Shown here: positions 32,434 through 44,033 of the stretch, one piece after another
Layout of the letters: every line of letters begins with the position of its first letter
Position numbering within the stretch: the first letter of the stretch is position 1
Assembly: GCA_002102555.1 (NCBI GenBank)
Contig: MCFL01000031.1
Coordinates: 186,001 to 250,000, forward strand
Reading direction: 5' to 3'
DNA length: 64,000 nucleotides
DNA from: Catenaria anguillulae PL171
Taxonomy: Eukaryota; Blastocladiomycota; Blastocladiomycetes; Blastocladiales; Catenariaceae
Made by a program: the position numbers and the translations under genes
Notes under the pieces: generated by a model
The model's input: only the letters and a program-made list of their open reading frames with translations
The model's database searches: none
Told to the model about the DNA's origin: nothing

Positions 32434-34872
32434 ATGCTCTCCAATCTCTTCATGGCCAGCATCAATAATGACGGCAGGTCGCCCACCCTGCGCTCGTCTG
32501 CCCCCGTGGCCCCGCTGGTCATTCCCAGTCCCACAATAGCCAATCCGCTTCATCACCTCCACCACGCCAAATCGTCCCCGGCCATCCACCACCCTTCGGC
32601 CTCACCGACATCATCGCCATCGTCATTCACGCTCAAGCTTGGCGCCAACCGCATCCCACGCCCATCGTCGTCGTCTTCTTCCCCAGCGACGTTACCCGTG
32701 TCAACCTCCGTCACCTCCCTGTCAATCGCCATCCCAGCAAGTTCATCCCCATCCTCGCGATCGGCTCCCTCCAACAATGCTGGATCCGCCGCCTCTTCCC
32801 ACTGTGCCTCCTCTTCCGTCTCCTCGGCCATGCTCATTGCCTCGGCTGCCCGCGCCGCCGGCGATCTCTCGCTTGCTCCCGTTGCACACTCGCCCTCGCG
32901 CGCGTCCCCGACTCCCTCTGCATCTGCCTCGTTCAAATCCAACAACAAGTGGGCAGCAGCACACGCGAGCAACTTGCTCGTGCACGGCGGATCGAGCGAC
33001 CTGGACGATCAGATTGACCGGTTGAATGCGAGCATTCGGTTGGCGCTGCATTGGGCTGTCAATACCGCCATTCAGCCGCACACGCGCAGGTTGTATTACG
33101 AGTATCGCCCGCCGGTTGTGGGAGCCGATGTGACCAATGGGGTGCCGCCATCCACAACAAAATCGACAACGTTGGCAAGGTATCCAGTCATCCTGCAGCA
33201 GCAAGTTCCTGCAGGAGCGGGGGGTCGAGTGTTGCGCAGGGACGCGGTTGCTGGTACATTTCTATTCTTTATGCTCTGCTGCTGACGTGATGTTTGGATC
33301 TTTTTAGGAAAGACTCACCAACTTTGCACATGACACAACATAGAACTCCAATCACTGTTCCGCCTTTACACTGCCTTCCTCACAGTCCCGCCCTCGGACC
33401 CCGTTGCCCAACGGTCCTTTTCCTTTTCCATTCGGTCCATCCTTTCCTTTTACACCGACCTCCTGACACCCCTGGCGCTTTCCCCAACCTCGACCGCCCA
33501 CCAACTGCCCGCGGCGCTCGCCTCCATCACACCACTGACGCTCGACGACCGCGCCCTGCAAGAACCCTGCTCGATCGCAGCCCTTGCGGCGTTGCTGGAC
33601 CTTCTCACGCTCATTGGCCATGCGCCGCTCCCGCGCACTCAATTTGCAAGCAACATTGACGACCACGCATGGGTTGAGCGCACGGCCGACGGGCTGGCCG
33701 TGACATTGGTGCTGCTGAGCGATGATGCGCGGTGGTTGCCTGCATACGTCCCGTCATGTTCGTCTCGCGCATTCGGAGGCACACAACGCGCGCCTAGTGT
33801 AGACGATTCGCGCGCCGTATTGGACGCCTTGTGTGGTCTTGCGCGATATGTCGCCGCACGCAACACAACAAGTGTGGGCAATTCCGAGCATCGCACATTG
33901 GCCGTGGTGGTTGGCGGGGTCGTGCGCAAGGTTGCCAGGACGCATTTGGACTTGTGTGCGCCTGCGGCATCGGCCACAGCGGCGGCAAGTCGCCGGAGCA
34001 GGCAAGTCTCGAGTCCGCCCTCGGTCCACGTGCATGGCGGCGATTGGGATCCGGCAAGTGTCATGGACTTTGACGACGACCAGGACCACCAAGATGCACA
34101 TCAGCACATGAACAAGAAGCGGCCCTCATCGCCACACGCACACCATCATGGGCACGACTCGACATCCGACTCGGACTCTGATCCCGAGGCAGACAATGAA
34201 GACACGTACACATCCGAACGTGTGGCCATCGCTGTGCGCGTGACACGGCTGGCGCTGCTCGTCCGCGCGACTGACCCAGACTTGGTGGACGATGCCATTG
34301 CGCATTGGGACGCCCTGTCTGCCGCACACTACTTTGTCCCTCTGACGGTCGTTGCCGCACACGCTTCGCCGCAAGCCGCTCGCGCAGCCAAGCACGCAAC
34401 AAGGTACCAATACTCGACGGCCGAGCTCGCACGCATTGTCGAGTCGCTGACACAGTTGCTCCCGCACTTGGATCCCGTGCGCCGCGCCATGCTCAAGTCG
34501 CCCTTGGCGGCTGCTGCCAGAGAGTTGGCCAATCGCCAAGTCGTGAGGGGTGCGGATCGATTGGCCGTAGGCGGGTTTGTGTGTCGTGCAATGACGACAA
34601 CCGCTTCAGCGACAGCCGGACCGAGGTGGGTATCGTCGCCGCTCGCGGGCCGCGCGCCTGCGTCGGTGGCTGGTGCAGGGCCCAGGGAAGAGTGCCAGGC
34701 GCATCATGTGCCCATCATTGCCGAGGCGATTGGCGCCTTGGTTGTTGTGGTCAAAGGGTTGAGCGAACGGGTGGCCAGTGGGACTGCGTCACCTGGGTCG
34801 TGGAGGGACGATGACGACGAGGAGCAACTTGATGCAAGGGCCAGCAGGGCTTGGAGTCCGCCGTTGGTGTAA
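32434..34872 (+). CDS. Unrecognised Ser-rich protein with His/Asp-rich segment, several frame breaks
   Basis: The N-terminus is Ser/Pro/Ala-rich (to ~32930). A folded-looking core then follows: IRLALHWAVNTAIQPHTRRL, KIDNVGKVSSHPAAAS, SKFLQERGVECCAGTRLL, ERLTNFAHDTT, ELQSLFRLYTAFLTVPPSDP. The C-terminal part is helical with an insert of Asp/His/Ser (DFDDDQDHQDAHQH to DSDSDPEADNED, ~34065-34200) and ends RAWSPPLV. The core pieces lie in three frames. Missing-base breaks are inferred near 33165, 33205 and 33342, and an intron runs 33254-33307 (GTACAT...TTTAG). The pieces read as one protein because codon choice and order are continuous, but no homologue was recognised. It could be an adaptor with a disordered acidic loop. 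Confidence 0.5.
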
Positions 34873-35053
34873 TGCACCCATTGATGGATTCCATTGTGTA
34901 CATATGGAGGTTGTTGTGTTGTTGTTTTCTCGACTATTCAGATACCCATACATCAAAATCGAGTGTTCCTCTTCATGTGCAATCGTACTTGGAAACGGCA
35001 GTCAGAGGTTTGGTGTGAATGGACATGTGAAAAGCATAAAAAAGTGACAAGGA

Positions 35054-36507
35054 CTAGTCCTCATCCGACTCAAACAGCAACAAAGGACACGGCCTGCTTG
35101 CCTCCATCTCGTCCAGCACCTGATTCAACGTCTTTTTGTTCCTCCTCGCCGTACTTGACCCTCCTGCACCACTCGCCCAACTCTCATCATGCTCATGCTC
35201 ATGTATCAACCCAACCGACCCGACAAACAGGCCGTCGTCGCCAAGGCTGTCGCCAAAGTCAAAGTCGGATCCGCAACTCGATGACGTGTCTGCTTCAATA
35301 CTCTCTGCCGTCTTGTCAAAATCCAGATCGACAATGTCGACGGCCAAGAGTGGGCCAGGCGGCGGGAGCACGCCTGCGGCGGTCTTCACGGGCGAGAGCG
35401 GGCGGCGACCCGAGAGTGGACCAGCCTGGTCGTCGTCATCGCTCGAGCTCGAGCTTGTTGACGGGCGAAAGTGGGGCGATGGAAGAAAGTCAAAGGTCGG
35501 AATGGGGGCAATTTCAAAGTGATCGAGCGGGAAAAACAGTGCATCTGTCCATGCATGTCGTCCACCGACTCGGTGAGTTGTAGACAGAAAAATGAGGAGG
35601 CTCACGTCAATAGAACTAGCGTTCAGACGTACCGTTGGGATCCACAGCATCATTCAGGTGTTTGCCCGTTGGACAATACTCAATCTCGTCGTCGTGATGC
35701 ACCGGCTCGCTTCCCAAATACACGGGTTCGGGCTCGTGAAAGCTCGCAATCACCTCGCGTGCCAACTCCCTGGCCGACTTGCGCACAACAGGTGCCGGCG
35801 TCTTGAACACATTGGTAGCCGCCGCTGACGGGGTCGCGGCGTACATGCCACGCGCAGGCGTCGTCGTCGCTGGCACCGGCGTTGGTTTGGCGGTCGGCCC
35901 GCGCGGCGTTTGCACGTGGCGAGCGGCGGAGTTGGTGGTGGACGCAAACGAGGGGCCACGAGAGCCGGAAGCGGGTGTCCCGGGAACGGTTGCGCCAGAT
36001 GGGAACAAGAGGCGCCGGGCAGGGGCAGGGGCCGCAGGTGTCGGCTTGGCGGTTGTTGGATGCGGTTTCACCGAGGCCGATGCCGGGGTTTTGCTTGCGT
36101 GGCGAGGCGTCGCAGAGGCGAGTTGCGGTTTGGACGGCGTGGCGGCGGTGAGATGACCTGGTTTCTTGAATAGACCTCGGTGTACTGAGAAGCAGCACAC
36201 AATCAAAAATGAGTCACTCCTACCCCGTCCACCGTGGCAAGTTCAGCGGATCACACCCAAGGTAATGAAAGCACAACGTACACGACGGCGTGCCAGGGAC
36301 TGGCGTCCCGGTAGCCACCATGCGCTTGGCGGCCGACATGGGCAGCGCCATGGCCGTTGCGTTCAAGTGCGAGCTGTCATCGTCATCGTCAAACCCGTTT
36401 TCATCGGCAGGACCGCCAGTCATGCCAGGACCGTGACCTGTGCCAGGTCGGGCGAGGGTGGCGCGGCGCACAGAGGCAGGAGCCGGGTGGTGGTGGCCCG
36501 GATACAT
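35054..36507 (-). CDS. Securin-like cell-cycle protein (tentative)
   Basis: Three exons, 36507-36282, 36184-35633 and 35568-35054, with GTACGT donors and matching phases, give 430 residues. The protein is mostly disordered: an N-terminal GGPADENGFDDDDDSSH, a long Lys/Thr/Pro-rich middle (KTPASASVKPHPTTAKPTP), a helix RKSARELAREVIASFHEPEP, then DDEIEYCPTGKHL, FFPLDHFEIAPIP and acidic Ser-rich tracts to LLLFESDED. A basic Pro-rich front, a later EIE(Y/F)-type motif followed by FPLDHFE and an acidic tail recall securin/PTTG/Cut2, the separase inhibitor degraded by APC/C. I do not see a clear RxxL D-box; DEN could be a divergent KEN. It could equally be another disordered nuclear protein. Confidence 0.4.
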
Positions 36508-37013
36508 GTTATTGCATTCCTTGCTTGGGATGGCTTGATTTCATTGATTGACTGCTTGGCCTTATGTACCATTGGATCATGCACGTCTTGCACTATATAC
36601 GTCGTGTACTTGAAGAAGCCTGCCGGTGATCACGGCTCGAAGCTCGCTGGACCCGCTCGACCGAGTGGGCGACAATACTGTATCGGGACCAGGTCGGTAA
36701 ATTGAATTGTCAAGGCCGATACTTTCCTTATTGGTCAGCGCTCGCTGTGGATGACCTTCCACACCGAGTTTCGGACCCGCCGCCATCGAAATCGATGGCC
36801 AAACCCCCGAGCCCGTCCGGGAAGATGAGGCGCGACCAAGCGGAAAGCAAGAGAGCAGATACCGAACATGTGTGTATAGGCCGCGGCAAAAGGAAACAAC
36901 AAGAACAAACTGTGGATTTGGCGGGTGGGGGATAGACGAATATAAAAGTGCGACAAAAGGAGATGAGAACAAACAGCCTGAAGTACGCAGGACCAGACAA
37001 GAAAAAGAGAAAC
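36508..37013. other. Intergenic region, tandem minus-strand genes
   Basis: About 500 bases between the NDUFS2 stop at 37014 and the securin-like start at 36507. Presumably holds the NDUFS2 3' UTR and the securin-like promoter. Nothing specific seen. Confidence 0.4.
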
Positions 37014-38502
37014 TTAACGATCCACCTCACCAAAAACAATATCACACGTGCCAATGATGGCCACCATATCGGCAATCTGATGGCCCTTTGCAATCAAGTC
37101 GCAAGCCGACAAGTGCACGAATCCGGGTGCGCGAATCTTGCACCTGTAGGGCTTGTTTGAGCCGTCCGAAACCAAGTAGACGCCAAACTCACCCTTGGGC
37201 GCCTCAATGACCGTGTACGTCTCGCCGGGCGGCACAGAGTAGCCCTCCGAGTAGAGCTTGAAGTGGTGAATGAGCGATTCCATCGACTCCTTCATGTCGT
37301 CCCTGCGCGGCGGGGCAATCTTGTTGTCATCCACCTTGACGGGGCCCTCGGGCATTTGGTTGATGCATTGGTCAATGATGCGCAGCGACTGGCGCATTTC
37401 CTCGACACGGCACAAGTACCGGTCATAGCAGTCGCCGTTGCGACCCACGGGCACGTCAAACTCGACCAAGTCGTACGCATCGTACGGCTGCACCTTGCGC
37501 AAGTCCCACTTGAACCCGGATCCACGCAACATGACGCCAGAGAAGGAGTTGCGCACAGCATCTTCGGCCGTGACGGTGCCAATGCCAATCAAACGGTTCT
37601 TCCAGATACGGTTACCCGAAAGCAGCTCCTCCATCTCGTCAATGCGCGACCCAAACTGCTTGCCCCACGTGTGAATGTCCTCCAACAAGCCCATGGGCAA
37701 GTCCAAGGCCACACCCCCAGGGCGCACGTATGCGGCGTGCATGCGGGCTCCCGACACGCGCTCGTAAAACTCCATGGTGCGCTCGCGCTCCTCAAACATG
37801 TACAAGAAGGGCGTGAAGGCACCGACATCCAAAGCGTGGGTGGTGACGGCCATGATGTGGTTTTGGATGCGCGTGATTTCGGCAAACAAGGTGCGAATGT
37901 ACTTTGCCCGGAGGGGCACGTCAATGTTGAGCAGCTTTTCAACAGCAAGCGAGTAGGCTTGCTCGTTGCACATCATGGAGCAGTAGTCGAGGCGGTCAAA
38001 GTACGGCAAGGCTTGCAAGTAGGTCTTGTACTCGATGAGTTTCTCGGTGCCGCGGTGCAACAGGCCAATGTGTGGGTCGGCGCGCACAATGATTTCGCCC
38101 TGCAACTCGAGGATGAGGCGGAGCACGCCGTGGGCGGCGGGATGTTGCGGGCCAAAGTTGACGGTAAAGTTGCGGACTTCGGTTTCGGTTTCGGCATCTA
38201 TCGATCATGCCGCATCATCATGGGCGTCAGGATAAAGATTGATTTGAGCGCAAAAGCAGATGGTAAGAATACGAACCAACATAGAGGATCTCATCCGACA
38301 AGTCGGACTGGGCCTTTTGGGGCATGGGCGTGGTGATGGCCAGAACGTGCGGGTCGACCTGGGTCTTGACGTTGGAGATGGTGTTGAGAGCATAGGTTCG
38401 GCGAGCAGTGGCGGCCAGGAGCGATGCGGCGGGCGCCGACGTTGAGCGGGCCGCGCACGTGCGGGCGAGCGGCGAGGCAAGTCGGGAAAGAAGGCGGGAC
38501 AT
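37014..38502 (-). CDS. NDUFS2: NADH:ubiquinone oxidoreductase 49 kDa core subunit (NDUFS2, nuclear-encoded)
   Basis: Core subunit of mitochondrial complex I that lines the quinone pocket. Exon 1 (38502-38277) encodes an Arg/Ser/Ala-rich presequence ([20 protein letters not shown]) without acidic residues, ideal for mitochondrial import. The intron 38276-38198 starts GTTCGT. Exon 2 continues with [20 protein letters not shown] (quinone-site loop), [40 protein letters not shown], and ends [20 protein letters not shown] then [12 protein letters not shown]. The total is 469 residues, the usual length. No frame break. Divergent from ADA3. Confidence 0.97.
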
Positions 38503-39499
38503 GGTTGATGAGGATGGTGTTGATGATGGTACTGGCGGGGGCGATGACCGAGAACGGCGGCAGGTGGCGGGCGGGTGGTGTTGCTGAAAGAATACTTCAA
38601 ATGCCTGCTACAAGGCTAGTGCATCGCTCATCCACATCAAATTGACTTGCGCTGTTACTCTTACTGTAGAATAAATAAGGATTTGGATCGGGCGATCGAA
38701 AGTGATTTGAGCAGAGCAGAGCAGACAAAGGTCGGCAAGGTCGGCAAGATCGGCGGCCCTCGCAATCGCTTAGCCATTCATGTGGCTTGTGCCTGTTGTG
38801 CCGGGAGCAGTGATCATCGATTGTGATCAGTGGCCGTGGACGCGTCACCAAAAGCTTGACCAAAAGTCAAAGGAAAAGTGGAGAAGCCAACAGAGCCACA
38901 CACGCCCTTTGCCTTTGCCCATCAACCATCGTGCCATGAACGGTTGCGAAAGTGCTGATTCCATGAACGCCCGCCCCAAGGATCGCCCCACTGCTTGACA
39001 GTCGTTGGCAAATCTCTTCCCCTCAATCTGCGCAAGACATTGCGCCGAGTCGTTTTAGCCCCGAGGCCCGCCAAGTGCTGCCACCAACCTTCAAAACCAC
39101 GCTACCAAGGGCCGCCGATCGAGCCTGGCCACGGCTTCACTCGACGACAAAGACAGGAACACCACTTGTGCGTTCGGCACACAACACACAGTACCGTCCA
39201 AGCGTATAGGGGGTGACAGGGGTCATCTGTCATTTTCCGCGAGGGACGTTGGGGCCGAGCTCGACACTGCTCCGTCAAAGGATCCTTGCCGTGACTGGAC
39301 TCTCCGGCTATAACTGCAGCCAGTCAGACAAATTGAAGAGCAGCCACTCCCCGTATCCGGTCCATAAGTGGTGTGTTTTCCGGCTTGCCACCACCCACGG
39401 CCTACCCTGACCAGATGGTGCTCTATGGAAGTCATGTGATCTGACACATCAATACGTACTCCACAAGGCAGACAGACGCGTCCGCACTCCATTGCCACC
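38503..39499. other. Divergent intergenic region, about 1 kb
   Basis: Lies between NDUFS2 (minus) and ADA3 (plus). A short direct repeat of AAGGTCGGC occurs near 38728-38750. No protein-like frame, tRNA or clear promoter box recognised. Confidence 0.4.
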
Positions 39500-42400
39500 A
39501 TGCCTGCTTCTCCACCACCGCGATCTTCACACTTTGTTCCCGCCGGCTCTGCGGCCTCGTCCTCGTCTACTTCGTCCTCGTCCGCAAACCATGGCCATGC
39601 GGGACCCAGCGCTCGCCCATCGGGTAGCCATCCACACAGCGCAAACTATCACCATCGCCCTCCACCGCTCCCACCACCGCCACGACCCGCATCCAGTCTC
39701 CAGCCGCTCTCAGAACAATCCCTATCGTTCATGTTCCAGGTCCACATGCCCGACGAAGAGCATGGCCCATACCATCCACTCGCCCCTGGCGAACTGCCGC
39801 GACTCCGCACTGAAATCGACACGTTGCTCAAGGGCGGGCGTGCTCGCACAGCGGATTTGGAGCGCGAAATTGCCAACATTGATGCATGGATTGCTGCGGC
39901 ACAGGCTCGCTCAAACGCAGCATCAGGGACACGACCTCCTGTGTCGGCGTCCTCGAGCCAATCTGCTGGCAAGCTGGTCGGAATGACATCAACGGGACTT
40001 CCAATGCCGCACCGGCCACGAACCAGTTCCTCGTCCTCTCGGCCACCACTCCCGCCTCCTCTGTCCCTTTCGGCAGCTTCGTCGTCCTCGAGTCTGAATT
40101 CAACATCACTCTCTGCAGCTGCGTCACTCAGCGCGGTCGCTCCACCCATCTTATCGCCTCGAAGCGCCGCACTGGCTGCCGCTTCATTACCTCCCCTCTC
40201 GGCTTCTCACGGGAGTGGCGCAGGCAAAAATGTAGCGACTTTTGCAATCCCCCCGCCTCTTGGGTCCACGTCAACGTCGTCAGGATCGACGCGCATTTCC
40301 ATGTCACCTCCGCCTCATTCGCACACCTCGACAATCGCTGGATCAGCACTTAGCAGCAACAAGAAACGCAAATACGACCATGGATCATCCTCATCCAACT
40401 CCTCGGCACCATCAGGCGCAACCTTGTCCACAAATCCCATGGCTGCGTCCGGTTCAGCATCATCGTCAGCGTCGTCAACAAAACCACCTGGTGCCATCAA
40501 GCTCAAGATCAAGCTGGGGCAGCCAACTGCTCAACCATCCACTGTGCCACAACTGCCACACGCACCCGCGACTGCATACGCAACCGGCGTTGGCAGCAGC
40601 AGCGGCGGCGGCGGCGGCAACAGCAGTGGTGGCTACATTCCTCCACCACCGACTTCCACGACTGGGGTTGTGCCGCCTCCGCAGCCCTACCACACCCACC
40701 CACATATCCCGCCACCCACCCTCCCGCCACCACCTTCGGGTCATCCATCGTCGACCGCCTCTCAACCTCCTCCACCAAAGCGCAAACGCCTCGACAAACC
40801 TTCGCGCGCCTCTTCCGTGTCGTCCTTACCCAACGCCTCACCAGCTCTGTCCAGTCTGCCTGGTGCTTCCTCATCTTTTTCTCACCTCCCATCAAAACCC
40901 TCGTCCTCCTCGTCCGCCCACCGCCGCGCCTCGCTCTCCCTCCCACACCTACACCTCCCAACCGACACGCCGCTCTACACGGGTCCAACCCCAGTTCTAC
41001 CTCCGCCGCCTCCCAAGGGCGTCACGCACATCACCCATGTGGACCGGCCCTACTACCACCAAAACTATGTCCCAGACTTTGACGGCGTCCCGGCCATCGA
41101 AGAGCTTCAGGGCGCAGATTACTCGCGGCCGCCGCCGCCAAACAAGGTGCAGAATACGCCTGCGAGCACGTTTTGGGGATACCTGGACCAGTGGTTGAGA
41201 GCTGTGGCCGAGGAAGACGTGATTGGATTGGGGGTTGCCGTTCCAGGCGCTGCGGCAGCCGCTGCGGCCGCCCTGAAAGCAGCCAAGGCCAAGGAAGCCG
41301 CTGCTGCTTCAGGTGCCCTCTTGGCTCCGCAAGCACCGGTACCAGGAGCGCCCGTGACTGGGCCTGATGCGATCGCCCAGGCGCTGGCTGCATTCCACGC
41401 TTTGCACACGTCGCCCGTCACGGCATCGGCCGCAGCAGCTGCCAGTCAAGCGGCAGCCTCGCTGGCCGCGACCATGGAGCCTGGCGCATACTTTGGCGTG
41501 GCGCCCGACCTGCTTGCGGGCATTGACAAGACCGATCTCAAGTATTTTCTTGTGCCGGCCCTTGGCGCGCATCCGCCTGCGACAAGACCGTCGCCGGCAC
41601 ATGCGGCGCCTCCCGTGCCTGCTGGGTTGTTTTCGGGAGGAGGGCAAGGTGGGGTAACCGCATCGGCGGCGTCGGGTGCCGGCGCGGGCGCAGACGTCGT
41701 GACGTTTGATGCGAGTGCAAACCCGACGCGCCCCGCGGTGCTGCCTGGGCCTGCGCTAGGAAAGGTAGATAAGGCGTGGTACGCCGAGCAGCGTGCGCCG
41801 CCGTTGCTCGACAGGTTGTTGGGTGCGCTCGTTCCAGATCCGATTGCGCAAGCAGCGGCCACTGCAGTGGCAGACGCCGAGGAGAAAGAGGACGTGGATG
41901 CCATGGATGTGGATGAGGCAAGCGAGGATGAGCCTGGGATGGTGCGTGTCAAGCATGAAGCACAACCCGAGCAAGAAGATGTAGGGCTGGTTAGCGTACC
42001 TGTGATAGATCCAGAGTTGAACCCGTATGCACGGGCCGCGGCTGCCTTGTTCATGGCCTCTGCGCCGGCGTCAGTCGCGTCGGCCGCGTCGGCCGAGGGT
42101 ACTGTCGCGAACAAGCAGGCAGTACCAAAGTTTGCGATTGAAAAGCTGCAGGAGCGATTGGTTGGCGAGTTGATGGCTTTGGGCATTGTTAAACCTGGCG
42201 AGGTATGTCCTCCCCCTCGTCTTTTTCTCCTCCATTCCGTGTCGACGACAAACTCACCTTGCGTTTCTTTGCTTTCTTGCTCTTGAAAATCCAGCCAACA
42301 CCCACGGGCGCCGCACATGCCGACGACCAAATTGCATCACACCTGCGTGCCGCTCAACACGCCCTGCGCACGCAACTCGCCATCAACCGCGCACGCAAAG

Positions 42401-43419
42401 TGCGCCTCATGCACCTTGCCCGGCAACGGCTCGCGTATCAAGAGTATCGCGCCGTGCTCGACGATGTGGATCGCCAGCTCGAGGCCGCGTATGCCGATCG
42501 ATACTTGCCCAAGCCGCCGCCAAAGAAGGGCAAGAAATCCAAAGCCGGATCCTCGGCCGCAGGCGGTAGCGGTGGGACAAGTGCGAGTGGTGGTAAGGCC
42601 TCAAGTGTTCGGGACGCGTCGCCGGCGCTTGGCGGGGACGCGTCCAGGGGTGGGTCGCCAGCGCCTGGTGCGGTCGCCGGCCGCCCTCCTGTGCCCGCCG
42701 AGGTGGTGCAATTGATTGAGAAGCGCAAGTGGCTCGTCAAGCATGTGGGCGCCCTGTTCAAGGAGAAGGCGGACGAGTATTACGAGTCGCCGAGCGTGTC
42801 TATTTACCCGGACTTGCCTGACAATGTGGGTGCTGATCCAAAGACGGGCAAGCTGATTGTGCCCAAGGGCCCGATTCCGAGCGGAGCGTGGCCGCCCAAG
42901 GTGCCGAGGGCAAGCACAGTGCAGCAGGTGAAAGCCGAGCCGCCACGAGACGTGGGCAACGCCAAGGTCAAGGCCGAGCCTGGATCTGTTGTCAGGGCGT
43001 CGTCCGTGGTTTTGCCAGGCACACCTATGCGCAGTCCGTCGCCCGTCAACTCGCGACCGTCGTCGACATCGCCGACATTTCCGCGCATGCGCTCCGTGTC
43101 TGGCAGCGTCACCTCGCGCGATCGAGCTGGGGCCGCGGGCCGTATGTCTCGTTCGCCATCAGCCATGGAAGTGGATGTCGCAGAGGTGCCAAATGTGGAT
43201 GACGCGGACGCCGATAGCATCTATGAGCAAGAGGAGGATGACGACGAGGACGACGACGGGTCTCCGTTGCCTGTGCCTGCGGGACGCCGGCGATCGACAA
43301 CCGTCATTGCGTCGCCATTGCTGGCGTCAGATGGGCTCGAGTCATCGCCGTTACCAGGACGGGGCGGGCATGGATTTGGTGGGCAAGCGCAGTCGCCTTT
43401 GCGGGAGCATAGGGGGTGA
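39500..43419 (+). CDS. ADA3/NGG1, transcriptional adaptor of the SAGA acetyltransferase module
   Basis: Nuclear co-activator subunit that joins Gcn5 and Ada2 in the HAT module. Exons 39500-42202 and 42295-43419 (intron GTATGT...TCCAG) give 1275 residues, long for the family because of Ser/Pro-rich inserts. Marks: an N-terminal LPRLRTEIDTLLKGGRARTA with a coiled coil, a central basic KKRKYDH and IKLKIKLGQP, then the Ada3 core THVDRPYYHQNYVPDFDGVP, TPASTFWGYLDQWLRAVAEE, LERLQ-like EKLQERLVGELMALGIV, and the C-terminal helical repeat NRARKVRLMHLARQRLAYQE with KKGKKSK and VQLIEKRKWLVKHVGALF. The tail is acidic (EQEEDDDEDDDG). No frame break. Same strand as CNOT11. Confidence 0.85.
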
Positions 43420-44033
43420 GATGTTAGGATGGACGCCGCGTGGAGCTTATTTTTCGTTTTCAAGTATCTATTCTTTCCCACCCACTGGCCGGTGTATTTT
43501 GCTGGCCTCTCATTTGTTTTCTTGCTGTTCTTTGCCATTCCTGTTTATCAATCTATGATTTCCTTGTGTTTTGGTACATATGATCAACGCATAACATTCC
43601 GTGGAAGTCGCGAAACATGGAGAGCATATAGAGCAGCAACCCCTGCTGACTGGTCCTCCGATCCGTCTGGTGAGGTTATCATGTATCACGTTTTTTGCAC
43701 TCCATTGGATAAGTGTCAAATTTTATATCGCTGCTCGTCCCAACGTTTTTCATGCACCGCCATACCCACGAGCACACACGCCACTCTTCGCAATCGCCTC
43801 ACTGGCCGAGCTACTCCATCTTGACTGCGAAATCGGACAAGCCTTGACCCGCGCGACTCTTCGCTTGACACTTTGCTTCCCAACTCAATCTTCGCTTCAA
43901 GCCGGCCCTCTCCCCATCAGACCAGACAAGCGCCCCCCCAACAAGTCATTTCCACCATTCCCGCTCGCAACCTCAGCCGAGAACCACCCGTCCCATCCAT
44001 CATAAGCAAGCACGCCAACCTCCCTTGCCTCCC
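43420..44033. other. Intergenic region between ADA3 and CNOT11
   Basis: About 610 bases, T-rich just after the ADA3 stop (likely 3' UTR) and C-rich before CNOT11. No convincing coding frame. Confidence 0.4.

Noticed and set aside
29817-34872. Secondary-metabolite cluster around the P450
   Set aside because: Neighbours are a membrane sensor-like gene and an unknown; no PKS, NRPS, terpene synthase or transporter is adjacent.
37263-38336. Plus-strand open frame of 357 codons
   Set aside because: Antisense shadow of NDUFS2, which has full family motifs and a presequence; the plus frame has no motif.
41446-42330. Minus-strand open frame of 294 codons in the ADA3 region
   Set aside because: Opposite strand of an Ala/Ser-rich ADA3 segment; composition is mirror-image low complexity.
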